A DNA stretch of 64,000 nt from Cryptomeria japonica (GCF_030272615.1 NC_081415.1:629215240-629279239), one strand, 5' to 3'. Counted from the first letter of the stretch, positions 46,849-59,484 are shown. Numbers and translations: made by a program. Notes: a model not told the origin generated them from the sequence alone.

Positions 46849-49800
46849 ATGAGTTTTACAACAATAAGCCCTACTTACACTATTCCCGTTAGACGAAGCC
46901 TTAGAATTCAGTCCTTCCAAGGTGTAATTACCGAGGAGATGGAACCTAATTTGAATGGCCTTTTTAACGAGGACATGGGTAATTCCTCTAATCCTCTTAA
47001 TGATGAAGAAGCTCTCCATGAGGTTTCTGTAGAACAACTTTCAAAATTGGATAACCAATTTGATGATTTTCGACAATGGATGTCTCAAGAATACCTCGAT
47101 AGTCAAGCTCTTTCATTAATTGAGTGTCTAAAATGTATGGTTCAAAGTGATAAGAATGGAATTGATATTTTGTATGGTATTGCACACATTGTGGATTCGA
47201 ATGTGATGCCAAAGAAAAGTTGTGCCGAAACCTTAGGTTATACACAACCTCCTACTCAAGTCAATCATTCTATTCCTTTGACAACTCCTATTGCTAGTAT
47301 AACGACTTTCACATCAAACATAATGACTACTTAAATACAAGACATTCCTCCTATGATCACTAGTCATGGGGGCAATCCCTCTTCTTCAATCAACCCACTT
47401 CCATCATTCAATCCAACTTCTTCATTCATTCCTTCAATGAGTGTTCCTATTATATCTCCACAAATAAACATGACGCAAGGGGGCAATTCATTTAACCATT
47501 CCATTCCTCCTTGTAGTGTTCCTCCTTTCCAATCATCTCCTATGACTAACTATCATAGTGTCCCACCACCTTACTCTCTACCTTCTTTCAATAACATAAC
47601 ACCTCCATCACAATCTAACACATCTAATATGAACTCTTCGACTGAAGCAACCATTAACAATCTTGCACAAACTGTCTCTTCTTTACAACAACAAATTGCT
47701 TCTATGAATCAATCTAAATTTAGTGTGCCCACATTTGATGTTGCGAGCCCACTTTCTCTTGACATTGTTCGAGCTATCCCCCCTAAACATGTTGAAATTC
47801 CGCATTTGGAGCTTTATAATGGTAAGGGTGATCCTCTAACACATGTTAAGACCTTTCAAACAATATGTACCGATTTTGCTTATGACCAAAGGTTGCTTGC
47901 AAAACTGTTTACTAGAACATTAAGAGACAAAGCCCTACAATGGTATTGCTCGTTGCCTTCCTATTCTATTTCTTCTTTCGAACAACTTGCAAATGCTTTC
48001 ATTCAACAATTTCAAAACAATATAAGTCCTAAAGTTACTTTGATTGATTTAATGCATTGTAAACAATGTGTTAAAGAAAAAGTGACTGATTTCATTGGTA
48101 GATATAAGCATTTGTATGCTCAGATTTCTTTTCCAGTACCTGACAATGATATTCAAAGAATCTTTATTTTTAATTTACAAAAAGATATTAGAGAAAAACT
48201 CCTGTTTTCTGAGTTTACTTCTTTCCTACAGTTGTGCGCAACTCTTCACCATTATCAACTGACTGTGAGTCAAATGGAACAAGCAAATCCTATGGCTCCG
48301 AGTGATAAGGGTGATAGTAGTCAACAACCATTTGGGAAGTTTAAACTGAACAGAGAGTCCAGTAAATTCAATGAAAACATCATCAACAACAATGTGAATG
48401 CAGCATCAGGTGTGCCTCCTATTTCTAAGTTTTTCAAGAAAGAAAGAAAGTTTACTCCTTTGAATGAATCATTGCATAGTATTATGAATAACTTATTGGA
48501 ACAAAATGTGCTTACTCTTCCTCCTATAAGGCAAATAGATCCTGCAAAGATTAATTCACCCTATTTTGATAACAAATCTTTTTGTCAATTTCATCATCAA
48601 CCTGGGCATGATACTGAAAAATGTTTTGCTTTGAAGGGTAAAATTCAAGATTTGATTGATAATAATACTATCTCTATTTCTGGTGTGAATGATAAAGGCA
48701 ACACATCTATAGCTCCTCCAAACCAAAATCTTCAGACTTTTACTGATCCATTGCCTTCTCATACCTCTAATGCGATTGATACTAATGATTCCTCTGTCTC
48801 ACCTCATGATCTTGTGTCTATGACTCCGAATGTGATTAACTTTGTAGAGCAGCAGAAAATCCCTAAAGAACCTTCCATCACCTTTGATTCTAGTGAAACT
48901 ATCAGGGCACCTGATGGTCCTTTATATATAGTTGCAAAAGTCAAGAATACACCTTGCCGTGGAGTGCTTATTGATCCTTCTTGTATGGTTAATATCATTA
49001 CGGTAGAATTTCTTTTTACTTTGCAATTGAATCAAGTGATCTATGATGAAACAAATGTGGTTGTGAAACTATTTGATGCATTTTCTTCTCTTGCAAATGG
49101 TTCTATTACATTACCTATTGAGGTCCATAACAAATCCCTTGATGTGGACTTTGCTATTATTCCATCATCTGAACAATTTCGTGTGAAGCTAGGCTATCCT
49201 TGGCTATCTTCCATGAAAGCTATTACTTCTCCTATTCACAAGTGTTTGAAATTTCCCCATAATGGTGAAATTGTTACTATCAATCATAGTCCCTTTAAAC
49301 CAGCTAAAAGAACTTCTAGCATTCCTATTGATTACTTTTGGCCTAAACAATTTCAATCTCTTCCTCTGCGAAGTGATCATCTTTTTAAATCTTATCAAAA
49401 GTGGAAAAAAGATATGATCCTATCTCTAAGTGAACCTAGAACACCCAAACTTGACATTCCTATCGTTCTTGAGAAGGAAGTTCTTCCTTTGAAAGATAAA
49501 ACTAATGTCTTTCCTCAAGAAGATTCCCAATCCATTCCTACGAATGTGACTATGCCTATGTCTAATAAACTTTCTAAAGGTAGACCTATACCTCCTCATC
49601 ATGATGGGCTTGGTCTCCTTCCTAAACCAAATATTCCTCCCTTATATGGAGCAATTCCTCCTCCTTCCTCTTATGGAGAGAAGAGACCTTCCTCTTCTCC
49701 TATTATTCAACCTAAGAGACAACAACCTAAACACCCAAGTGATAAGGATGAGAACATTCCTCCTCCTCAATCTTCTCAACTTCCTACTAAGACTAGACGG

Positions 49801-50292
49801 AATCGTTCTGCACGAGAACGCTGATAGAAGCATCGTCTTAGAGCTCAGGCAGCTGCTTCTCAAACTTTGCAATCCCCAAAAACACCTTCAGCCAATATTA
49901 TTCCATTTTCTCCTCAGCCGATGATTGAGCCGAAATCTCCTAAACATAAGATGTATGATGGTCTTGATCCTGTGCGAGTTAAAGATCCTATTTTTATAAA
50001 TCTTGATGATGATATAGATGAAAATGTTATTCATGATGAAAATGTTACTCCTGTTCATTCTGATAGTGGATATGAATATGTTGATGTTGATAACCATTTA
50101 TCTAACGAATTTTCTAAAGCACTTATCCTAGCTCCTAGACAAGAACAACGTGGCTTGGAACATGAACATAGCCCTTGTTTGGATCTTGTGATAGCTCCAT
50201 CTGCTGTGTTGGATGTTCCTCCTCTAGCGTGTTCCTTGCCTTCCAGAAACATTGATCAGCAAGATCGGGGGGTAGATGATGTGCTAGACTAG
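46849..50292 (+). pseudogene. gag-protease polyprotein, 1147 codons with three stops
   Basis: A single frame from ATG 46849 to TAG 50292, broken only by TAA at 47332 and adjacent TGA-TAG at 49822-49827. Domains: Ser/Pro-rich N-terminal part; Retrotrans_gag fold with 'VEIPHLELYNGKGDPLTHVK' (47792-47850) and 'LRDKALQWYCSLP'; zinc-finger-like 'CQFHHQPGHDTEKC' (48582-48623); retropepsin-like domain 'GPLYIVAKVKNTPCRGVLID' (48915-48974) then Pro-Ser, so the catalytic Asp-Ser/Thr-Gly is replaced by Asp-Pro-Ser; 'LGYPWLSSMKAI' (49189-49225). The Pro-rich tail is acidic near the end. No RT follows. The low number of lesions for 3.4 kb indicates recent activity or selection on gag. Confidence 0.9.
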
Positions 50293-51036
50293 TTTCATTA
50301 GCATAGCAGATTCTCTCCTCCTCTCTTTTGTTACTTCTTCTATGTGTTATTCTCATTCTTCTATTTGTTGTCCTTAGTGTTGTCTACTTGAGGACGATGC
50401 AAAACATTGAGATCTCTTTTGGTCTCTCTCATGTTGACTCAAAAGACACATGTTTTCCCTTCTTCTAGGTGACCTTCCTTGATTGGGGAATGAAGAACAA
50501 TTATGCATACATACATATGATATACATGAATTATCATACAGCATACTGACCCCGAGGAAAGCGAAGTCACCTTGTGCTTTGTGTTTTGTGTCTATTATCC
50601 TTGGGTTTATCTCACACTTGGGGGCTAAATCTTTGTGATAACGTGCTCCTTTCCCTTCTCATTTCTTATGTGTATCACTACCTTAAAGCAATCACCCCCG
50701 TTGAGGCATGTGTGATCGCTTTAACGTAGGGGGGCATACACCCCGTCTATCCCTTCAGGATACTTGAAAATTTCTTGACAAATTTAGCTTTGCCTTGAAA
50801 ATTTTTGATATCTTTCTTGCATGACTCATAGTGAGGGAACCTTACTACTGACAGTCATGGTTCTCCCTCATGATCTTCCCTTTTACTTTGTCAATCGAAG
50901 CCGTAAGATCCTTAGTCCACTGGGGGCTTGCTGTATCTTGCCTCCTTGACGTGGTAAAAGTTTTTCAATGTTGTTTCCTTGTACTTTACCGGAAGTATTG
51001 GTGTATGCTTATACTCTTGCTAAAGTGGGGGATAAA
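50293..51036 (+). other. 3' untranslated region of the gag-pro element
   Basis: Non-coding. It includes 'AAGCAATCACCCCCGTTGAGGC' and its near-inverse 'GTGATCGCTTTAACGTAGGGGGGC' (50675-50725), which could form a stem. It ends with a purine tract, AAAGTGGGGGATAAA, abutting the 3' LTR. Confidence 0.6.
51021..51036 (+). promoter_or_regulatory. polypurine tract of the gag-pro element
   Basis: TAAAGTGGGGGATAAA directly precedes the 3' LTR start TGTAGC. Confidence 0.75.
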
Positions 51037-52318
51037 TGTAGCATCCTAAAATTGCGACACTTGCAATTTCGACTGCATTTGGGTCTTCACGATGGCGACG
51101 CAAAACTGAACCTGGATGGAGACCCCGAAACTTGTTCATGACATCAAAAACTGCATTTTTCAGCACCCTGGCCTGATCCTCCTTGCACCCCGCTGTCCCT
51201 GGAGGTGGGACCATGGTGCCCAGTGCCCTGGTCCTTAAGGATTAGGGCGCCCAGCGCCCTGGTCCCCTAGGACCGTGGTGCCCAACGCCCTGGTCCCCTA
51301 GGACCGTGGCGCCCAGCGCCCTGGTCCCTAGCCCTATTTTGGGCCCGGTCTCTTATGGGGCTTCGGGTCTTTAAGTTTGCAAATTGGAAAATAATGTTTC
51401 CTGGTTGGCCTAAGGTTGGGAAAATTAGTCTATCAACCCTAATTGGCAAGTATATAAACTACATTTCCTCTCCCATTTTGGTAGATGAAAAAAAAGGTGG
51501 AAACGATATTCAAGCATTCAAACATTCAAGCATTCAAGCATTCCTTCAAGCAATTGAGCATTCTAAGTCTCCATTCAAGGCTAAGTGTTGCATTCAAGAC
51601 AAGGATTCAACCATTAAAGAGGAGATCACATACAACATACAACATACTACATACATTACACCTTCGCATGTAAGAATACAAACATTCTTACAACAAGGTA
51701 TCAGTACTTGTTTACATTACAAACATTTACATTTACAGCATTCTCATTTCTTGGTTAATTCCAAAACCGGGGTTTGACCTAAAGGCAAACCCCTCATCCC
51801 TAACCCCCCAATCGTCCTCTCTTTTCTGTGTGTAGGTTGCAGGTACGCGGCTATAATTGAAGATCTGGAATCCTTGTGCAGAGACGAACAGATCCCCCTT
51901 CGTTTCGCGGATTTTTTGAAGGACCGTGTGCATGTCGGGCGCCATCGTCCCGTCAACTTTCGCTCAAATTTGTAGAATAGCATCGTCTCGACATTTTACT
52001 GCTAATTCCAGGTCCGCAACTTCATCTCATATCCCTATCTCTGTTTATAAGCGAATCTTTCCTACTTTACATGCATTCCTAGTTCAATCTTTATATCTAC
52101 ATTTCTTTACAAAAGAGGGTATCCTTGATGTCACAACCCTTGAAACTCATTTAGAATCCAATCTTGCATTGCGTGGGATTGGATCTTGTGGGTTTCAACC
52201 CCTCTTTTGAATGTAAAGTTTCCCCTAAGTGAAAACCATCAACCCTAGTGACTCTCCCTTCTCTCTCCTTGGAGTTGGGGAGGAGAGAACAACTAGGGTT
52301 CGATTTTTCCGCTTTACA
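51037..52318 (+). repeat. 3' LTR of the gag-pro element
   Basis: Direct repeat of 44424-45662, longer by about 43 bp because of extra GC-rich repeat units at 51207-51330. Followed by target duplication CTAGT. Confidence 0.94.
51207..51330 (+). repeat. GC-rich minisatellite in the 3' LTR, four units
   Basis: Four imperfect units of about 31 bp with core 'GGCGCCCAGCGCCCTGGTCC'. Each unit is partly self-complementary (GGACC/GGTCC and GGCGCC). The 5' LTR has about two complete units and a truncated one at 44596-44680. Confidence 0.85.
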
Positions 52319-52323
52319 CTAGT

Positions 52324-53736
52324 TATATAGGATGTCGAGGATCTTTAGTGAACACAAGAGTGGGAATTAACTCACTTGCACACACATGGGGTAAAAGAAG
52401 ATAAAAGTTTCGAGAATCAATGGGGAACTTTTTTGCATCTCCATTTTTAAATCCTAGTCACTAAGTATGTTAATTTGTATGTTCCAAGAGATATTGAGGA
52501 TAGATTGATTGATTATCTATAAAATGTTTTTGCACCCCCAATTCAATTGGTGCATTACAAAATGCTAAACAAACACAATCATCCTTGGTTGAATAGGAAA
52601 TGCATCTTCATCATGCATATTGCATTAACATAGGTCCTGTCAAAAAATTCATTTTCTCCAAATGCATTCTGCAGATCATCATATCATGATAGGTCTGCAT
52701 ACTGGGGGCATAGCTAAAAATTACCTAAAAAATCATAAAAAGTCTTGAAAAAATACCAAAAATATTCAAATATGATCCTGAAAAAAATACCAAAAACATT
52801 CAAATACGATCCTCAAAAAATCAACCAAAAACTTTTAGATAAAGTCTTGAAAAATTTAATCAAAACATTCAAATATCAATCCACAAAATCCAAAAAAAAA
52901 ATTCAAAATCAATAAAAATATTTGCAATAACATGTCTCGCAAGAATCAAACACCCTAGCAGATATCCAGCAAACGCTTCACACAAAGTTAAGAAAGGATA
53001 CAACTATTTAAGCAACATTTGCAATCAACAATTCAAATTGTCTTGCCAATCGTATCAATATCCATATCAAGTGATCATTATCTTGATTTACATAAAGATG
53101 GATACACTCAAAATCAGATAGGTTAGTCTTAAACAGGGTCCAAACTTTCTAAGATCGGACATTATCAACTATCATATCAAGCAATCAAGAACAAAGGCAC
53201 AGATCAGTATAGCTACTGAATTTTGTCCTAGTTAGTCTCTATCTTTTATCATTTAGCAATAGATTATGTTCCTATGCTACTCAAGGATGTCCACAAGTGA
53301 CTAGAGGAGCCATCATGGGCATTATATTTTTCTTTGTTTGTTGTTTGTGGTGTGAACCAATGAATCTCTAAGATATGGGTGTCTAGCATAAGAGCTTTCA
53401 TATTCTGAATGGCACACATACCTCGACTCCTAGCATTATTCCTAGAATGGAGGGTTCACTCCTTGTCTGCTACATGTTTGTTTATTCAATGAGACATCTT
53501 TATGTCTTGGTTCTTTATACCATGGTGTGAAAAGCTCCATTGTTACATAATAAGGCTCAATGATGAATGTATTGCGCTATCAATAAAGACACAAGTTCGT
53601 GAATCAATCATTTTCATTTCACCTCATTTGTTTATTTCTTGTTTGTTTATTATTTCCTCATTATTTATTTCTTTCATCATCTCTTTCTGCATCACTTTCT
53701 ATCATGTCATCTAACATTACTCTTTCATCTATCTAT
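52324..53736. other. Tat element tail, no gene; A-rich tandem repeats
   Basis: Continues the DNA interrupted at 44423. At about 52725-52900 there are imperfect A-rich repeats of 35-45 bp with 'AAAAATACCAAAAA.ATTCAAATA.GATCCT' type cores. The rest holds no supported gene and probably contains the 3' LTR or untranslated end of the Tat element. Confidence 0.5.
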
Positions 53737-55065
53737 TGTTGGACATTGCTGCTACTAGGATATGTTGTTGTCATTGATGTCAACATATTCCTCCTCCAGT
53801 GCTTGCAGATTGGTTTATTGTGATCATGGTTTGATGTATGGAGTATTTATAGTATCACTATATTCTTCTATTTTGATTTTTGTGATCCGGGAAGCTTAAT
53901 TGATCATATCATATGATCCGGTTTTGCAGTTTTTTTTTATCAATGCTTTGTAGAGTTCAGTATTTCCTCTGGTATATTCCGGTGTGATTAGTTCTTGAGT
54001 TGTATCTTTGGGAGACTGTTTGGGATGATCTTGTGTATCTTCATTTCAGATAGTTCATGATTTCATGATCCACAAGTTATCTTTATTTGTGATAGTTGTT
54101 GTTTTTTGAGTGTTCTTGAGTTTCAAACATTGACAGATGAATATTTGATAAATGGTGTTGGTGCAACTATTTCTAATAATTCTAAACAGCTTGATGGTGT
54201 TTCTTAATTGTGTCCTATTTTTTTTATTTATCCACATTGATTGTTGTGCAATTTCTTGGAGATTTTGTTGAGCTAGTGATGTTCTTTGTGTTATGTGGTT
54301 TTTCCGGGTGGTGTAGCGTGTTGTAGTTGATCTTGGAGTGAATTCTGGTGGTGTTTCGTGTTTGTAGATTTCAATTAGGTCCATGTTATGTCATGTATAT
54401 CATTATATTGGTCTGGTGGTCAATCTTTGTATTGTGTGATGTAATTTTTTAATTGTGAGTTGAGGGTTTAGCCAACCTTATTGTCAAGGTTGATGAATTG
54501 TATAAATAGGTGGTATTGTCATGTAATTTTGGTATCAAAGTTGTGTCTGCATTATCAGAGAGTGGTGTATGTGCGATCAAGTGATCCATCATTTGGCATT
54601 GTGATTGAGCAGAGATTAGTGTTGTAGAGCAGACAATTGTGCTTAACCAAAACTATTATCAGGCATTTGGAGATGTTATCATTGTAGTTCATTTCTTCTC
54701 GATTATAGTCTAAATCTTATTGCAAGTCACTAAGACTTCCCCAAGGGTTGTAGCCTTCCGGGTCATTATATTTTGAGCACTAAGATCTAGGATGTGTGCC
54801 TGAATGCATGTGCATTCCCCATTGTAATATTTACACATACTATTACAGAGTATCATCTTATTATGGGTAGGTTCCCATCATGGTTTTTTGCTTAACCAGG
54901 TTTTCCACATCAAAATATTAGTGTTGTGTGTTGTGGTATCTATTTGCTTATCTTTATTATTATTGTAGTTTATTAGATCTTTATTTGTTGTTAAGTTTGT
55001 AGATCCAGTGAAAACTGATTCACCACCCCGCCCCTCTCAGTTTTCCTTCATTTTTTTTGCCAACA
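53737..55065 (+). repeat. 5' LTR of the second SIRE-like element
   Basis: Starts TGTTGG and ends GCCAACA. The C-run motif 'TTCACCACCCCGCCCCTCTC' is at 55019-55038. TATA box TATAAATAGG at 54501-54510. Confidence 0.88.
54501..54510 (+). promoter_or_regulatory. TATA box in the LTR
   Basis: TATAAATAGG, a canonical plant TATA element, lies 764 bases into the LTR. Confidence 0.7.
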
Positions 55066-55067
55066 AT

Positions 55068-55079
55068 TGGTATCAGAGC
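55068..55079 (+). promoter_or_regulatory. primer-binding site
   Basis: TGGTATCAGAGC, two bases after the LTR end. Confidence 0.92.
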
Positions 55080-55121
55080 TAGATCCTTCGAAAGAAGTTT
55101 AACTGCTTGGGGAGATCCGGG

Positions 55122-55635
55122 ATGGCAACTGGTACTGGAGGTGTTATCTTTAAGAAGGAGAGTCTAAGATTTGATGGAAGTAACTATGCTATATAGAATA
55201 ATTAGATGGAAGTGCACTTGAGATGTCTTGGAGAAGATTACTGGAAGATTACAAAGAATGCTTATTATGCTCCTCTAAATGGACCGATTACTACTGATGA
55301 GATCAAGGAAGATAAACATAACATTAGAGTGAAGGAAGCATTGTTGAATGCCCTGAATGATTCAGAGATGACAAATGTAATGGGACTTTAGACTGCACAT
55401 GAGATTTGGGGGAATCTTGAAACCATGTATGAAGGAGATAAACAAGTCAAAATTTCTAAGTTGTAGAGTTTGAAAAGAAAATATGAGATGTTGAAGATGG
55501 GAGAAGATGAGAAAATAAATATCTTTATGACTAAGGTGAATGACCTTCTCTTATGTATCAGATGTGCCGATGGAACTCTTGAAGAATATGAAATTGTTGC
55601 TAAGGTTTTTAGATTATTAGACAGTTCAAATAACT
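55122..55635 (+). pseudogene. SIRE-like copia gag, N-terminal fragment
   Basis: From ATG 55122 the frame reads 'KKESLRFDGSNYAI', then 'HLRCLGEDYWKITKNAYYAP', as in UBN2/DUF4219 gag domains. It carries TAGs at 55195, 55201, 55390 and 55465, explicable as TGG/CAG transitions. It is cut by the insertion at 55636, where the expected gag continuation is lost. Confidence 0.88.
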
Positions 55636-56820
55636 GAAAGACAACTAAGAGGGGGGGTGAATCAGTTGTCACAGATTACCAGAACATTTAGCAATTAAAA
55701 CTTTTATACTAAAACCCAAAACATTAATATTAGAATAGTAGTTAAACCAATTAAGCATAAGCAATAATCACAGAATAAATACCATCCACATAAAACCAAG
55801 ATTTATATGTGGAAAACTCGGTAAAGGAAAAAATCATGTTGGGAAGCCTACGCACAGTTAGATAATACTTCTGTAGTAAGTATGTGAATTACAATTGAGG
55901 GGCCTACACTTGCAGGAAGGAGAATAGCCTAGAGCACATTGCTCATCACAAAAGGATTCTCACTGACTACATACAAATCCAGACTACAATATGGAGAAGT
56001 GTTTGAACTACAAAGATAGCATCTCCTTTGCCTGAGTACAGTTCCGGATAAGCTCTATACCGAAGGACTAAATCCTCTTACATAAACCCAATTCAATCTC
56101 CAATGATCGACCAAATCCTCTGCCTGAATGATATTACATTATTCGCACATTACATTCATTTCCCATTCCTATGATATAATCTATAATGAGATCTTACATT
56201 ATATATACAAACCCTTGACCATAAATAATTAGGTTAGCCACAAGATAATAAACCAATTACATAATTACAAACCATGTCTACCTTAGACCAAACAAATAAT
56301 ATCCAACACATAAGATATCCCAGAAATACATCAAGAAGTCTGATCCACATGTTAAATTAAAGTCGCTCCATAACCTAGATCAACCAGGACCTAGTATAGG
56401 TCCATGCGCTACAACAATGATCTCCATCCACCAAGACTCGAACATGATCACCAATGGTATCCTGAAATTCCACCAAAAGTTGCACCAACACCACTTATGC
56501 AATTCACCAAAGATCTTCATCAAAATCTCTGCAGTGAAACCCTCGCTGGAACTAGAAACCAAGCTTCCAGGCAAACAGGATAGCATCCGATCACCAGACC
56601 AAAATCAACTGACTGAATATGATTATGAGTATCATGAATAAGACAATTCCATAGCCAAATCATACCAGAGCCTACTGGATCATGCTGGATCCAAACTAAC
56701 CAGAAACTGCTAAATGTACCAGGACCAGAAGGGTGTCGGTAAAGCATCCAAATAGGTAGTGTTGGCATCAATGACAAAACATCAATGCAACACATAATCA
56801 ATTCCTCCAAATGACCAATA
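55636..56820 (-). repeat. 3' LTR of the reverse-strand copia element
   Basis: On the plus strand it starts TGAAAGACAACTAAGAGGGGGGG and ends GACCAATA (CCAACA expected). The G-run motif near the outer end is the counterpart of the C-run in the other SIRE-like LTRs. A TATATATAAT string lies on the minus strand near 56200. I did not identify the target duplication. Confidence 0.82.
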
Positions 56821-56821
56821 A

Positions 56822-56832
56822 TCTCCCCCTTT
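56822..56832 (-). promoter_or_regulatory. polypurine tract
   Basis: The minus strand reads AAAGGGGGAGA, identical to the tract of the SIRE-like element at 10131, next to the LTR. Confidence 0.85.
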
Positions 56833-57218
56833 GGCATTGATGGCAACACTAGATGTGAAAAACATATAAGTACCCAGAAATGCCAAACAAGTCTCCCCCA
56901 ATGGAAGATAGCCAACAATCTCCTGCATACAGCTCTGAAATAAAGACCAAAATCCCCCTATGAATAATTTTTGTAAATCTCTAAGTTATACATATATCTC
57001 TCTCTATCAATATCTCTCCCTTTTACATTTCCTTTTTCACATCAATATCTCTCCCCCTTTGACATCAATGCTAGAAATCTGACAAAAATATCAAAGCAAA
57101 AACATAAATCACTGAATCACAAAGCTGACTACTCTCCCTAAGAACAAGCATCCCCATCAGTGCCAAAATGAAAAATATCTCTGATAATGCATATTGGACT
57201 GATGCCAAACCGCATCAA
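56833..57218. other. 3' untranslated region of the reverse-strand copia element
   Basis: No coding sequence. Pyrimidine-rich blocks such as 'ATCAATATCTCTCCC' occur twice (57006 and 57041) and may be duplicated polypurine tracts on the minus strand. Confidence 0.6.
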
Positions 57219-57476
57219 TCAAGTCTCTGCCAGAGGGGTAGAATCCCCTAATCTATCTCTCAAGTATTCAAATGATTCTTTAGGCAAAGGTTTAGTGAAA
57301 ATATCTGCAATCTACTCTTTAGTGTTCACATAAACCAATCTGACTTCATTTGCTTCCACCTTTTCCTTCAAAAAGTTGTACTTGATAGATATGTGCTTTG
57401 TCTTAGAATGAAATATCAGATTCTTTGATATATCAATAGCAACAGAGTTATCACAGTGAATAACTATCGGTGCATT
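57219..57476 (-). pseudogene. copia RNase H C-terminal fragment
   Basis: The minus strand encodes 'IVIHCDNSVAIDISKNLIFH', 'SKTKHISIKYNFLKEKVE' and 'IADIFTKPLPKESFEYLRDR', the conserved end of copia RNase H, with one TAG (near 57315) and a natural TGA at 57219-57221. The N-terminal side is cut by the Ty3/gypsy insertion. Confidence 0.92.
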
Positions 57477-59348
57477 TGTAGTGCCCCTTCCTCGATCAGA
57501 CTTTTAGACCCATGTTTGACTTTTGTTGACTTTTTTAGTGGATACATTATCGTGATATTTTTCTTAGACATTATGCAATATGGTGATATGCTTTAATTTG
57601 ATTTGCAGTATATGTTTCATGCAGTATTTCCTTATGAATGTTTAATATGATTTTTATTGGATTGTTGTCAAGGACTTACATATTTACTTTATACATGCAA
57701 TGCGTTATATTCATGTTTTGTGTTTGTAAGTGTATGGGGTGCAAGGGGATGATTTTCCTTCAAACACTCCAGTGTGACATAGAACATCACGATTCTCCTT
57801 CATTGGTGTGTGTGTTGTGTATTTTATATATATGTCTATATGCACGTGTGGTTATTTGATGTAGGACTTTGTAGGTACAAGTACTGAGTAGGTATAGGGT
57901 ATCAACTCCACCTGGTTTCACAGGTCTGAGCATACCTTATTTTTCTTATGGGAGTGGAGGAGATAGTTGTTGGACCCTAAAATTGACTTGCAATTACACT
58001 CATGTGAGTGTCGTCAGTCAGTCGATATTTTCCATTTGACCGATATATGAGTTTGGGTGCTTTGGCATTTTTGTTTTGTGAGTCGTTGTGTGGTTATTTC
58101 TCATTTTACATGCTTCCAGTTAGTTAGAAAAGTTAGTTTGAGTGAATAGTGTTATTTCTTATTGGTGTATTAAAATTAAATTAATATGCCTTTGTGATTA
58201 TTGATTTAGTTAAATAAATTATGTTATTAAATTTAAATGGTTAAAGTGCATGTTATATTTTAAAAAAGTAATTGTATTTATTTGAGAAAGGAAATAAGGT
58301 TAAAAAGTATGCTTTTAGAATTTAAATTTATATGTTGAGTTATTTTCAATTTAAGGAAAAGGAATTGAGAAAAAGAAAATATCTCCATTGACCATTTGGA
58401 GGAGATTAGATTTTACCTTTTTGGGGAAATTTTCTATTGGTTGAATGAAACTTTAACCTAAAAGTTTTTAGGGTAAAATTTTTCATATATTACTTGAGAG
58501 TTCACGGGAAGAGGAGAGGAAAATTTTTGAAGCCAAGTTTTGAAAGAAAAATTGAAAATTGGATTTTAGATTGAAGATTTGATGTGCAGGTTAAGGCTCA
58601 TCTCAATTTTCTTTCCAGGAGTGCATTTACAGGTTGGATAGATTTTATTCTTTCCTTTTTGTTGCAAAGATTTAAACGATTTGAAAACTTCTTGTGTGTG
58701 TGTGCTTGGAAATCATGAGATTTTGATTGTAAACTTTAAATTTAATATAAGTTGTAGGAATGGAGTGATTTATATTTGTATTAATCTTTTCCTAGATTAA
58801 ATTTGTTGATTGTGAAGAAAATGATTTTTAAAACCAAAGATTTAGTTTGCCTGTGTGTATTTCAAGTTGAACAAATTGTTTTAAATCCTTTCATTTCAAG
58901 ATTGGGAGTAAAAGATTTATTTCCTGTCTATAGATTTTTTCAAATTGTTCAAAATCAAGGGATATGCTAGCCAAATTTTTTAAATTGGACCTCCTTGTGT
59001 GTGTTTGTGATTATTTTCATGTGTGTGTGAGCAATGAAAATCTGAATTAATCCTCTCTATTTTGGTTAAAATTGTCATGGATTTTGCCCAAAATCAATTG
59101 AATTGGGTCTTTTATGTATTTAATAGTAAACATAAATTTTAATTAAAATTTTTCTTTCAAAAAAATTTTTTGTACCCTCTATTTTACAAAGTGATATTTT
59201 TGTGTGCAGAAAGAATGTTACCAAAAATTTTATTAAATTTTCAAAAACAAAATAATAATAATAATATGTAGTGACCCACATGGCAGGGAACCCACCTTCC
59301 CCCACCATGTGGGATGGTAGTTGCACTACCATTGGTAGTCTTTGCTAC

Positions 59349-59370
59349 CATTGGTAGCAATGCTACCAAC
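59349..59370 (+). repeat. TACCATTGGTAG repeats and palindrome
   Basis: 'CTACCATTGGTAG' occurs twice (about 59327 and 59347), followed by the perfect inverted repeat TTGGTAGCA-A-TGCTACCAA. Confidence 0.8.
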
Positions 59371-59482
59371 AAAGCAAACAATAGTCATGTTTTAAAAAAA
59401 ACCCACCTGCTAATTTGTAGTTCGTTGTGCTTTTTGCAGCGTGGGAGAAAATAAAACATTTCGCCCAAATTTGTTTTGCAAG

Positions 59483-59484
<2 letters not shown>

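Larger units (their letters stand above)
44424..52318 (+). mobile_element. gag-protease-only LTR retrotransposon, 7.9 kb
   Basis: LTRs at 44424-45662 and 51037-52318 are nearly identical apart from repeat-number changes. Target duplication CTAGT lies at 44419-44423 and 52319-52323. The interior has a long leader, one long gag-pro frame and a 3' region, but no reverse transcriptase, RNase H or integrase, so it is non-autonomous. The gag and zinc-finger text is Ty3/gypsy Tat-like. The high LTR similarity makes it younger than the Tork-like element. The region after the 5' LTR reads TTTTGGTGAACTTGACGTG; I could not assign that primer site to a tRNA. Confidence 0.93.
53737..55635 (+). mobile_element. 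SIRE-like Ty1/copia element, 5' part only
   Basis: Consists of a 1.33-kb LTR, primer-binding site and the first 170 codons of gag, then is cut at 55636 by a reverse-strand copia element. Its continuation would lie beyond the right end of the window, after that insertion and the Ty3/gypsy element nested in it. Confidence 0.88.
55636..57476 (-). mobile_element. reverse-strand Ty1/copia element, 3' end only
   Basis: Consists of a 3' LTR (55636-56820), polypurine tract, 3' untranslated region and the end of RNase H on the minus strand. At 57477 it is cut by a Ty3/gypsy LTR. The rest would lie beyond the window. Confidence 0.88.
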
